Part shown: positions 1-5,420 of the stretch, piece by piece
Numbering within the stretch: position 1 is the stretch's first letter
How the letters are laid out: each line of letters begins with the position of its first letter
Origin: an uncultured Alphaproteobacteria bacterium
GTDB lineage: Bacteria > Pseudomonadota > Alphaproteobacteria > Caulobacterales > Parvularculaceae
Length of the DNA stretch: 6,875 nt
Direction of reading: 5' to 3'
NCBI GenBank assembly: GCA_938003575.1
Contig: CALKYG010000337.1
Span: forward strand, 1 to 6,875
Position numbers and translations under genes: made by a program
Notes under the pieces: model-generated
Seen by the model: only the letters and a program-made list of their open reading frames with translations
Database searches by the model: none
What the model was told of the DNA's origin: nothing

Positions 1-550
1 CCTGGCTCATCAGGCGGGCCTGAAGGCCCGGCAGGCTGTCGCCCATCTCGCCTTCGAGTTCGGCCCGCGGCGTCAGCGCGGCGACGGAATCGATGATCAG
101 GACGTCGATCGCTCCCGACCGCACCAGCGTGTCGGCGATTTCGAGCGCCTGTTCGCCGGCGTCCGGCTGTGAGATCAGGAGTTCGTCGAGATTGACGCCG
201 AGCTTTTGCGCATAAATCGGATCGAGCGCATGTTCAGCGTCGACAAAGGCGGCGACCCCGCCCTTTTTCTGCGCCTCGGCCGCGACCTGCAGCGCGAGCG
301 TCGTCTTGCCGGAGCTTTCCGGCCCGTAGATTTCGACGATGCGGCCCTTGGGCAGCCCGCCGATGCCGAGTGCGATGTCGAGGCCCAAAGACCCGGTCGA
401 GATCGCCTCAATCTGCACGACCTCGCGATCGCCGAGGCGCATCAAGGAGCCCTTGCCGAACGCCTTGTCGATCTGAGAGATCGCCGCCTCTAGGGCCTTT
501 TTCCTGTCCACGCCGTCCGCCTCCACCAACCGCAATCCGGGTTTCGTCAT
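1..550 (-). CDS. recA: RecA recombinase, N-terminal 183 residues (3' end outside the window)
   Basis: RecA forms ATP-dependent filaments on single-stranded DNA, catalyses homologous strand exchange and triggers LexA self-cleavage in the SOS response. Translation from the ATG at 550 gives a typical N-terminal helix region ([19 protein letters not shown], residues 19-37), then [20 protein letters not shown], the Walker A loop GPESSGKTT at about residues 76-84, the [10 protein letters not shown] segment, the [14 protein letters not shown] segment, the Walker B strand ([11 protein letters not shown]) and the [17 protein letters not shown] stretch, where the window ends in frame. No stop or frameshift is seen. 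The start is supported by GGAGG at 556-560, five bases upstream. The N-terminal extension before the core is about ten residues longer than in Escherichia coli, which is usual for alphaproteobacteria. The neighbouring serine hydrolase is on the same strand 191 bp upstream, but recA has its own promoter. Confidence 0.98.
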   Translation of the reverse strand, partial: MTKPGLRLVEADGVDRKKALEAAISQIDKAFGKGSLMRLGDREVVQIEAISTGSLGLDIALGIGGLPKGRIVEIYGPESSGKTTLALQVAAEAQKKGGVAAFVDAEHALDPIYAQKLGVNLDELLISQPDAGEQALEIADTLVRSGAIDVLIIDSVAALTPRAELEGEMGDSLPGLQARLMSQ

Positions 551-566
551 CGCCGCCTCCGTGCCC

Positions 567-584
567 GACGGGACATGCCCCGTC
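567..584 (-). promoter_or_regulatory. Hairpin in the recA mRNA leader
   Basis: In the transcript, GACGGG and CCCGTC can pair as a 6-bp GC-rich stem, extended by a G-U pair, around a small loop. The hairpin would start within a few bases of the predicted 5' end and finish about six bases before the GGAGG ribosome binding site at 556-560. It may stabilise the 5' end or tune translation. It lacks a following U-run, so it is not an intrinsic terminator. Confidence 0.35.
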
Positions 585-593
585 AATGGCGGC

Positions 594-622
594 TTTGTAC
601 CGCTTTTGTTCTCAATTGGCAA
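594..622 (-). promoter_or_regulatory. recA promoter (-35 TTGCCA, -10 TACAAA)
   Basis: Read on the minus strand, TTGCCA (622-617) is followed after exactly 17 bases by TACAAA (599-594), a good fit to a housekeeping sigma-70 promoter. Transcription would begin near 586-588 and give a leader of about 37 bases before the recA ATG at 550. The spacer and the first part of the -10 contain a LexA-like box, as expected for an SOS-repressed promoter. The hexamers and spacing are seen; the start site is inferred. Confidence 0.7.
597..611 (-). promoter_or_regulatory. LexA (SOS) box in the recA promoter
   Basis: On the plus strand this is GTAC-N7-GTTC, one mismatch from the alphaproteobacterial LexA site GTTC-N7-GTTC, with a T-rich spacer as is common in that site. 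It lies in the spacer and overlaps the -10 of the recA promoter, so bound LexA would block RNA polymerase directly. The match and position are seen; LexA binding is inferred from the family consensus. Confidence 0.7.
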
Positions 623-653
623 GCCGTGTTATCATTTTGTTTTTTAGAGGTAA

Positions 654-670
654 TACAGAATTGTTCTGTA
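654..670. repeat. 17-bp palindrome overlapping the upstream SOS box
   Basis: TACAGAATTGTTCTGTA is a perfect inverted repeat with 7-bp arms and a 3-bp centre. Its right arm shares eight bases with the upstream GTTC-N7-GTTC box. Such dyads are typical of dimeric repressor sites, but the regulator is not recognisable. It is not the CTGT-N8-ACAG LexA site of gammaproteobacteria, because the arms are in the opposite order. Confidence 0.5.
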
Positions 671-677
671 ACCGTTC
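663..677 (-). promoter_or_regulatory. Second, upstream LexA (SOS) box, perfect consensus
   Basis: GTTC-TGTAACC-GTTC matches the alphaproteobacterial LexA consensus GTTC-N7-GTTC exactly. It sits about 40 bp upstream of the recA -35 hexamer and 66 bp (centre to centre) from the promoter-proximal box. It could be an auxiliary site that helps repression, or it could serve another transcript. No convincing promoter overlaps it on either strand. Confidence 0.6.
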
Positions 678-741
678 TCCACCTTGGAGGCAATGTCCGG
701 GATGGCCGGCTTTACCCGCGGCGAATCGTGAGGCGCGGCGG

Positions 742-2709
742 TCACCCGCTCGCGGACGCGAGAATTAGACGCCAGACCAAGAGTTCGTAGGCAGCACACA
801 AGCCCGCGGCGGTGAAAAGCAGATAGTGCCCCTTGCGCCAGATCGACCAGCCGGACCGGGTCATCGCGGGCGCAACGCCTATCGCGGCGAACAGTGCTGC
901 AATTGCAGCCGCATGCGCGGCGGCCCGCAGAACGACAAGCGGCGCCGGCGGCCAGCCCACCGCCTGCAGGTCGGGCAGATCCTTCGTCGACAGGGCGGCG
1001 GTCGCCGAGACGGCGGCGGCGATGAGCGCAATCCAGATGAGAGCCGCGACGACATGCGCCAGCGCGAGCCATTTGCCGAGCAGCGTCGTTTCAACATCGC
1101 GGCCCTGACGGCGCCACGCGCCGACAATGGCGAGCAAAGAGAACAGCGCAATGACGCCAAGAGCCGCATTCAACCCGTCCGTCGACTGAAAGAACGAAAC
1201 GGGTTCAGCCGAGTCCGTTCCCATGTTGAACGAAAACCTCTTCACGGTCCCATCGTCATTGCGATACACGAACAGTCTGTCGCGAGAACGATCGCTCCAC
1301 AAATCCTCTTCGAGCGGATAATAGCGTTTCTCGACGCCGCGCGCCGTCACGACAAGCGAGCCGTCATCCTTCGCCGTCACCCGCAGTTCGGAACCGAGTG
1401 CTGCAATCTTTTCGAATCTCGATTCGACGCGGCGGGCGGCGAGATAGGTTCCCGCAACTGATTTCGCCTTCCTGATTATTTCGTCGCTGGCCCTGACGCG
1501 CCACTCCGACGGCCACGTATCAGAAGATCCGGCAAACTGTTCAATCGCCGCGCGGCTGACGAGATCGGGAAGGCGCGGACGTTCCGCGCCGTTGACGGCG
1601 ACGAAAACGCCGACGCCGAGAGACGGCATGATCGTCATGTCGGCGATGAATCCGGTCAACGTGCCGCCATGACCGAACGTGCCGCGGCCGGCGATCTCGG
1701 TCTCCATGAATCCGTGCGCAAAGTCCGGCGCTCCGGTGCGGTCTGCGAAAGCGCGAATGCGCATTTGCGTGAAGGCTTGCGGCGAAAGATGCCGAACGCC
1801 GTCAACAACAGCGTCGTTGAGCAGGAACTGAAGCCAGCGCCCCGCATCATGCGCATCGAGCGCCATCGCGCCGGCGGCGTGAAGAGGATCGAACCTGTCG
1901 TGCGCCAGCACTTTAGGCGCGCCTCCTTCAAGCTTGTGGGGCGAGGCAAGTCTTGCATCAAGCGCCGGGTCGTTAAGCGGCGTTCCGGAAATCGAGGCGG
2001 GGTCGTGCAAGACCGTCGACGACATCGCCAACGGTTCGAGAATTCTGATCCGCACGAATTTGTCAAAAGGCTCCCCTGTCACGTCAGCGACAACCTGAGC
2101 GGCGAGATTTGCCCCCCAATTCGAATAGGAGGTCCGTTCTCCGGGCGGAGCGACGCGCGCCGGCGCGGTCCTGGCGAGCGCTTCCTCTGCTGTCCGGTTT
2201 TTGCCGCCCTGAAAAAAGTCGCCGAGTGTGTCCTCAAACCCGGGACGATGCGCCATCAGATGATTGAGCGTGACGGGGGCGCCGAAGCGCTCCTTCACCT
2301 TGATCGTTTTCAGATACAGGTTGACGTCGGCGTCGAGGTCGAGCTTGCCCTCGTCTGCGAGCATCATCACCGCCGTCCAGACAAAGGTCTTTGAAATCGA
2401 GGCGATGCGAAAGAGCGTTTCGGGCGTCGCCTTCGTTCCGGTCTCGACATTCGCCATGCCGTAGGCCTTGACGAAGACGGCGTCTCGAGTTGCCACCGCA
2501 ACCATCATGCCCGGCGGATACTGGTCCGCCATCGCCGCCGCGACATAACCGTCGAGGAACGGTTCGATCGAGGCCGGATCCGACAACGTCGCGCGGCTCG
2601 CGGGCCCCGAGTGGATAGCAGGCTCCAATGACGGCGCCGGTCTCGCGGCCGCCTCCGCCGCAAGGAGCAGGGCCGCCGCGCCGAGAAACGCCGATCCGAC
2701 CGATTTCAC
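742..2709 (-). CDS. Exported serine hydrolase, beta-lactamase/PBP superfamily, with C-terminal membrane helices
   Basis: Probable serine acyl-enzyme of the beta-lactamase class C/DD-peptidase/esterase fold, acting outside the cytoplasmic membrane. Numbered from the GTG at 2709 (655 residues), residues 1-22 are a signal peptide (hydrophobic core GAAALLLAA, then AEAAA). The catalytic S-x-x-K is S104-I-S-K107, the Y-x-N motif is Y195-S-N197, and HGG is 347-349 in the place of K-T/S-G. Residues 400-510 look like the accessory beta domain often found after such hydrolases. About four membrane helices follow (near 513-531, 547-569, 589-613 and 628-648), so the catalytic domain is tethered. The start was chosen because GGAGG lies five bases upstream and the signal peptide begins there; the frame stays open to 2994, but that extension would overlap the yidC-like gene. 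Substrate unknown: peptidoglycan peptides, D-amino esters or another ester or amide are possible. HGG is more typical of esterase and peptidase members than of true beta-lactamases, so resistance should not be assumed. Confidence 0.9.
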   Translation of the reverse strand: MKSVGSAFLGAAALLLAAEAAARPAPSLEPAIHSGPASRATLSDPASIEPFLDGYVAAAMADQYPPGMMVAVATRDAVFVKAYGMANVETGTKATPETLFRIASISKTFVWTAVMMLADEGKLDLDADVNLYLKTIKVKERFGAPVTLNHLMAHRPGFEDTLGDFFQGGKNRTAEEALARTAPARVAPPGERTSYSNWGANLAAQVVADVTGEPFDKFVRIRILEPLAMSSTVLHDPASISGTPLNDPALDARLASPHKLEGGAPKVLAHDRFDPLHAAGAMALDAHDAGRWLQFLLNDAVVDGVRHLSPQAFTQMRIRAFADRTGAPDFAHGFMETEIAGRGTFGHGGTLTGFIADMTIMPSLGVGVFVAVNGAERPRLPDLVSRAAIEQFAGSSDTWPSEWRVRASDEIIRKAKSVAGTYLAARRVESRFEKIAALGSELRVTAKDDGSLVVTARGVEKRYYPLEEDLWSDRSRDRLFVYRNDDGTVKRFSFNMGTDSAEPVSFFQSTDGLNAALGVIALFSLLAIVGAWRRQGRDVETTLLGKWLALAHVVAALIWIALIAAAVSATAALSTKDLPDLQAVGWPPAPLVVLRAAAHAAAIAALFAAIGVAPAMTRSGWSIWRKGHYLLFTAAGLCAAYELLVWRLILASASG

Positions 2710-2714
2710 AGTCC

Positions 2715-2719
2715 CCTCC
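2715..2719 (-). promoter_or_regulatory. Ribosome binding site deciding the GTG start of the serine hydrolase
   Basis: GGAGG, five bases before the GTG at 2709. The same motif and spacing precede recA and the YIDPGSGS gene, so it supports the non-ATG start over any upstream ATG in the open frame. Confidence 0.75.
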
Positions 2720-2815
2720 GTCCCCGCCGCCCGCGCGTCGTAAACGCCGGATCGCCAATTTATCTTACAGGGAACCGGCCTTATTGTCGCCGAAGACAGG
2801 AAAGCGCCGCAGCCA

Positions 2816-2836
2816 ATTGAAATACTTGATTGAAAT
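2816..2836. repeat. Short direct repeat ATTGAAAT upstream of the serine hydrolase
   Basis: ATTGAAAT occurs at 2816-2823 and again at 2829-2836, a 13-bp period, in the AT-rich part of the 157-bp gap between the yidC-like gene and the serine hydrolase. It could be a regulator half-site pair or chance. No convincing -35/-10 pair or intrinsic terminator was found in the gap, so whether the hydrolase has its own promoter or is read through from the operon is unresolved. Confidence 0.25.
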
Positions 2837-2866
2837 TGAGCCAGCTTTGTCGAACGCCGGACCTGT

Positions 2867-3541
2867 TCAGACCAACCGCGCGAGCGTTCGTCTACGCCAG
2901 GCGGAACGGGCGAGCGACACAGTGTTCGCGGCAAGCCAATAAAGACACACGGCGGCCGGAAATCCGTAAACAAGAATGAGAAGAACCCCCGCAACGAACC
3001 GGAATTGCATCTTTGCGCCGGCTGTCGCTTCCGGGCGGATCTCGGACTCGGCGAGCGTCACCGCAGTCATCGCAAGCGGAATGAGGTTAACCGAAACGGG
3101 TCCGATCATGAGGAGGCCGTCAGGCTCGGCGAGGTTGCGGACAAACAAGAACCCCTGCTCCCTGAGCGGTTCATGGTCGACAAGAAGAAGCAACGCCGCC
3201 AGCAAGAAGGGCAACTGGACAAGCAGCGGCAGAACGGACCCCACCGACTGGATCGGATGATACCCGTGCGCGGCATAGATTGCATCTATCGCCTCGAACC
3301 GCTCCCGGCCCGTGAATTTCGCTTTCGCGTCCAGAACAGCCGGCGCCATGGCCTGAAGACGCTCCTTGTCACGCGCTTCGATCCGGCGCGCGAGCGCAAC
3401 GACAGGACTTAAAAGCACGGAGACGGCGATCGCGAGCAATATGATCGACGCCCCGTAATTCCCGACGATGCTGTTGATCGCCTCAAGCAAACGCCCGAGG
3501 ATGTAGCGCAGGGGCTCCAGGATCGCGCTCAGGAATTCCAT
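2867..3541 (-). CDS. Short YidC/Oxa1-family membrane protein
   Basis: A 224-residue homologue of the YidC/Oxa1 insertase core, lacking the large periplasmic domain of gram-negative YidC. Segments line up with E. coli YidC as I recall it: IVGNYGASIILL (25-36) matches the start of core TM2; residues 84-120, ending NPLGG-like then PLLVQLPFLLA, match the end of the cytoplasmic hairpin and TM3; residues 141-162 match TM4; and YGFPAAVCLYWLAANTVSL (192-210) matches the WFPSGLVLYY-type TM5/TM6 end. An amphipathic helix occupies residues 1-22. Position 41 is Ser where the aligned insertases carry the conserved arginine of the hydrophilic groove (R366 in E. coli). The gene follows the methyltransferase stop with no gap (TAA then ATG) and has no clear ribosome binding site, so it is probably translated by coupling. 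It is unlikely to be the housekeeping YidC, which normally sits by rnpA/rpmH and is about 600 residues; it more likely serves the products of this operon or has lost insertase activity. Confidence 0.85.
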   Translation of the reverse strand: MEFLSAILEPLRYILGRLLEAINSIVGNYGASIILLAIAVSVLLSPVVALARRIEARDKERLQAMAPAVLDAKAKFTGRERFEAIDAIYAAHGYHPIQSVGSVLPLLVQLPFLLAALLLLVDHEPLREQGFLFVRNLAEPDGLLMIGPVSVNLIPLAMTAVTLAESEIRPEATAGAKMQFRFVAGVLLILVYGFPAAVCLYWLAANTVSLARSAWRRRTLARLV

Positions 3542-5011
3542 TTACCGGCGGCGCAGATAATAGATCTTCCGGGACCCGCCTTTCAGCTCTTCGCTGGCGG
3601 CGATCTCGTAATGCGCAGATGCGAGGCGTTCGAATTCCTCCGCCGTGTAGTCCTCATACTGATTCACCCTGTTCCGCAGCAGCATCTGGACCATCGCATC
3701 CTTCATCGTGACGAATTCGATCACTGCGTCGCCGCCGAGTTCCGCCAGCCAGTCAATGAATTCGCTCATCGGAATGTTGGCGGAGATGACAATGTGATGG
3801 ATGAGCGCAAGACAGAGGATGAGGTCGGGTCTCCCGCGGTTTTCAAGTGATTTTCTTTCCGCCCCGCGCCAGCCCTGGTTTGGCGAGGCGTTGGAGAAAT
3901 CGACGATTAGCGGCAGGATCTTGCCTGAGCCTTCCGCCTTTTCGATCCGGTAAAGCTGGTCGATCGCCGCCGGATCGCCGTCGATTGAAACGACCTGCTC
4001 GCAGTGTTTCTCGCACAGGCGCGAAAAGAGGCCGGTATTGCAGCCTATATCCCAAATCGTGCGGTAATTTCCGCCTGCTGCGGCGGATTCGACGAACCGC
4101 TTCTTCTTCTCGTGCGAGGCGTCAGAATAGCTGTGGTCGGCGTGGTAATCGCCCCAGACCGTGCGCTCATCCGGGGATTTCATCGATTTGACGATCGCTT
4201 CCAGTCCCTCGATGATCCCAAGAACCATTGCAAGCGAGTGGCGGGCGCCGCCGCGCGCCTCGGGCGATCCTCCCGCTCCTTCCGTGAGGCGCCGCGCCTC
4301 GTCGAGATCACGCGCCGCGGCGCGCTCCTGAAGTTTGGCGTGCAGGACGACATGACTTAGCACGCCCTTCCTGAAACGCGCCGGGCGTCCGAGAAGCTTG
4401 TTGGCGAGCGAAGGATCGATCCCGTCCATATGGGCGCGCATCATCGGTCCGAAATCGACGCCGAGATAGGATTTCAGCATGAGAGGATAGAGGAACATCA
4501 TGCAGAACTGGCGGTATCCGGCCCAGGGTTCGCCCGTTCGGTAAGGCTCGAACGAAGGTATGTCGATGAAGACCGGACGCGCGCCGAAGAACTGAATGTT
4601 GTACGCGCTTGAATCTTTCAGGATCCATCCATCCGGTATCGCGCGTTTCAATATTTCGAGATGAAGGAGCGCCGCGTCCTTCAACATGCCGAACGACCAT
4701 TCATAGGGATAGGAAATGAACGGCGCCGTTTCATGTGTGAGCGCGGCCGGCCAGCGCGCAAGCGCGCCAAAGCGCTGCGCCTCGCCGGGGTCCGTTTCGG
4801 ACGTGCCGACTATCTTTCCTTCGCTTGCAAGCGATTTATAGAATTCAGTCTTGCTGAGCGCGCGATAATTGCGGATCGCGGTTTCGCTGACGCCTCGATA
4901 GATCCTGTCGCCGGCGCGATAGACGCGGTTGCTGCGATCGCGGAACGAGCCGGGATCCGGCGCGATTTCAACAGGCGCCGTCTGCCGGCCGCGCAGCGCC
5001 GCACCGTTCAT
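3542..5011 (-). CDS. SAM-dependent methyltransferase with an N-terminal kinase-like region
   Basis: The 489-residue protein has two parts. Residues 285-489 form a class I methyltransferase: motif I is WDIGCNTGLFSRL (320-332), the acidic end of strand 2 is SIDGDPAAID (342-351), IVDFSNAS (369-376) is the next SAM-pocket strand, and DLILCLALIHHI (396-407) is the motif IV strand. Residues 30-200 have no standard methyltransferase motif. Instead, K132-D133-SSAY-N138 followed by V-F-I-D150 gives the D-x4-N and 12-residue-later D pattern of protein-kinase and aminoglycoside-phosphotransferase catalytic loops, preceded by a hinge- and helix-like stretch (98-125). No clear ATP-binding N-lobe lysine was identified. 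The whole chain resembles proteins often labelled NoeA-like nodulation methyltransferases (from memory, moderate confidence). The protein seems cytoplasmic. Its ATG overlaps the upstream gene's stop as ATGA, so it is translationally coupled. Methyltransferase activity is likely; kinase activity and substrate are hypotheses. Confidence 0.88.
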   Translation of the reverse strand: MNGAALRGRQTAPVEIAPDPGSFRDRSNRVYRAGDRIYRGVSETAIRNYRALSKTEFYKSLASEGKIVGTSETDPGEAQRFGALARWPAALTHETAPFISYPYEWSFGMLKDAALLHLEILKRAIPDGWILKDSSAYNIQFFGARPVFIDIPSFEPYRTGEPWAGYRQFCMMFLYPLMLKSYLGVDFGPMMRAHMDGIDPSLANKLLGRPARFRKGVLSHVVLHAKLQERAAARDLDEARRLTEGAGGSPEARGGARHSLAMVLGIIEGLEAIVKSMKSPDERTVWGDYHADHSYSDASHEKKKRFVESAAAGGNYRTIWDIGCNTGLFSRLCEKHCEQVVSIDGDPAAIDQLYRIEKAEGSGKILPLIVDFSNASPNQGWRGAERKSLENRGRPDLILCLALIHHIVISANIPMSEFIDWLAELGGDAVIEFVTMKDAMVQMLLRNRVNQYEDYTAEEFERLASAHYEIAASEELKGGSRKIYYLRRR

Positions 5012-5214
5012 TTCGCCTGATGCTTGTTAAAGAGCCCGGAGACTGCGTCCTTCACCCGGTAGAACGACTTGCGCAGCGTATAGCCGATCGCCGCAAAAAA
5101 GCCGATCACCACGGTCGCCAGCGCGCTGCCCGATCCCGGGTCGATATAGGCATAGGCGGGATCCGCCGCAGCGACGAAAAAGACTGCCGTCAACAGAATT
5201 GCGCCGCTCCGCAC
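5008..5214 (-). CDS. Small exported YIDPGSGS-motif protein
   Basis: A 68-residue protein starting at the GTG at 5214. Residues 1-22 are a signal peptide (RSGAILLTAVFFVAAADPAYA, cut after Ala22), leaving a mature form that begins exactly with YIDPGSGS (23-30). A second hydrophobic helix (29-45) follows, then a basic tail (RKSFYR...KDAVSGLFNKHQAK). Small proteins with an N-terminal [Y]IDPG[ST]GS motif after a signal peptide recur in bacterial genomes near envelope-modifying genes (recalled; no function is known to me). The start was chosen because GGAGG is five bases upstream of this GTG; a TTG at 5226 in the same frame has no properly spaced site and would place that GGAGG inside the gene. As first gene of the operon it overlaps the methyltransferase start by four bases. 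Confidence 0.82.
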   Translation of the reverse strand: MRSGAILLTAVFFVAAADPAYAYIDPGSGSALATVVIGFFAAIGYTLRKSFYRVKDAVSGLFNKHQAK

Positions 5215-5219
5215 GGATG

Positions 5220-5224
5220 CCTCC
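5220..5224 (-). promoter_or_regulatory. Ribosome binding site deciding the GTG start of the YIDPGSGS gene
   Basis: GGAGG five bases before the GTG at 5214, the same motif and spacing as at recA and the serine hydrolase. It settles the start in favour of GTG over the TTG twelve bases upstream. Confidence 0.75.
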
Positions 5225-5237
5225 AACTCTCCAGCCT

Positions 5238-5253
5238 GTTAAATGGTTATTGA
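5238..5253 (-). promoter_or_regulatory. CtrA-like box upstream of the YIDPGSGS operon
   Basis: On the minus strand the sequence is TCAA-TAACCAT-TTAAC, one mismatch from the alphaproteobacterial CtrA site TTAA-N7-TTAAC. It ends 24 bases before the GTG start, within the likely promoter. CtrA links many envelope and cell-cycle genes in this class. The region is AT-rich, so a chance match is quite possible. Confidence 0.35.
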
Positions 5254-5271
5254 ATGATAAAACTCATACAA
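5244..5271 (-). promoter_or_regulatory. Possible promoter of the YIDPGSGS operon
   Basis: TTGTAT (5271-5266) and TAACCA (5249-5244) lie 16 bases apart on the minus strand in the most AT-rich part of the divergent region. The -10 is poor. TATCAT nearby (5259-5254) is a better -10 but lacks a good -35. A promoter somewhere in 5235-5285 is likely because the operon starts here; the exact hexamers are uncertain. Confidence 0.25.
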
Positions 5272-5282
5272 AACCGTTAATT

Positions 5283-5303
5283 CGGACCGGCGGGCAGGGT
5301 CCG
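5283..5303. repeat. Inverted repeat in the divergent promoter region
   Basis: CGGACC (5283-5288) and GGTCCG (5298-5303) are perfect 6-bp arms around a 9-bp GC-rich centre. The dyad lies just upstream of the AT-rich promoter zone of the minus-strand operon and about 117 bp before the asmA-like start. It could bind a dimeric regulator serving either direction. There is no T-run on either side, so it is not a terminator. The remainder of the gap (5304-5420) shows only a weak TTAAAT at 5388-5393 as a possible -10 for the plus-strand gene. Confidence 0.35.
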
Positions 5304-5420
5304 TCGCTCGGCGCAAGGAACGCTCGCGGCTGCAAATTTACAGGGGTTTCATCATTCGCCGTGGTGGAAATCGCCGCCGAATTCCGCTTAAATTTTCGCA
5401 CTTGCAAAGGACTGTCGCCA

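Noticed and set aside
749..762. Palindrome CTCGCGGACGCGAG as a terminator of the serine hydrolase
   Set aside because: It lies inside the last codons of the gene, has a very short loop and no T-run follows.
206..768. Plus-strand open frames opposite recA and its promoter
   Set aside because: They are antisense to an unmistakable recA frame, are rich in Arg, Pro and Ser as expected for shadow frames in GC-rich DNA, and show no known motif.
1669..2394. Long plus-strand frame (241 residues) opposite the serine hydrolase
   Set aside because: It is antisense to the SxxK/YxN/HGG-bearing frame, with shadow-type composition and no ribosome binding site or recognisable domain.
742..2709. Calling the serine hydrolase an antibiotic-resistance beta-lactamase
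   Set aside because: The fold includes many esterases and peptidases, the third motif is HGG rather than KTG or KSG, and the membrane tail is atypical of resistance enzymes.
742..2994. A 750-residue reading of the serine hydrolase from an ATG at 2994
   Set aside because: The extra 95 residues overlap the yidC-like gene by 128 bp, have no domain or signal character, and there is a GGAGG-preceded GTG directly before the signal peptide.
2867..3541. Housekeeping yidC
   Set aside because: It is too short, lacks the periplasmic domain, is not next to rnpA/rpmH, and has Ser in place of the groove arginine.
5212..5226. TTG at 5226 as start of the YIDPGSGS gene
   Set aside because: No well-spaced ribosome binding site precedes it, and the GGAGG at 5220-5224 serves the GTG at 5214.
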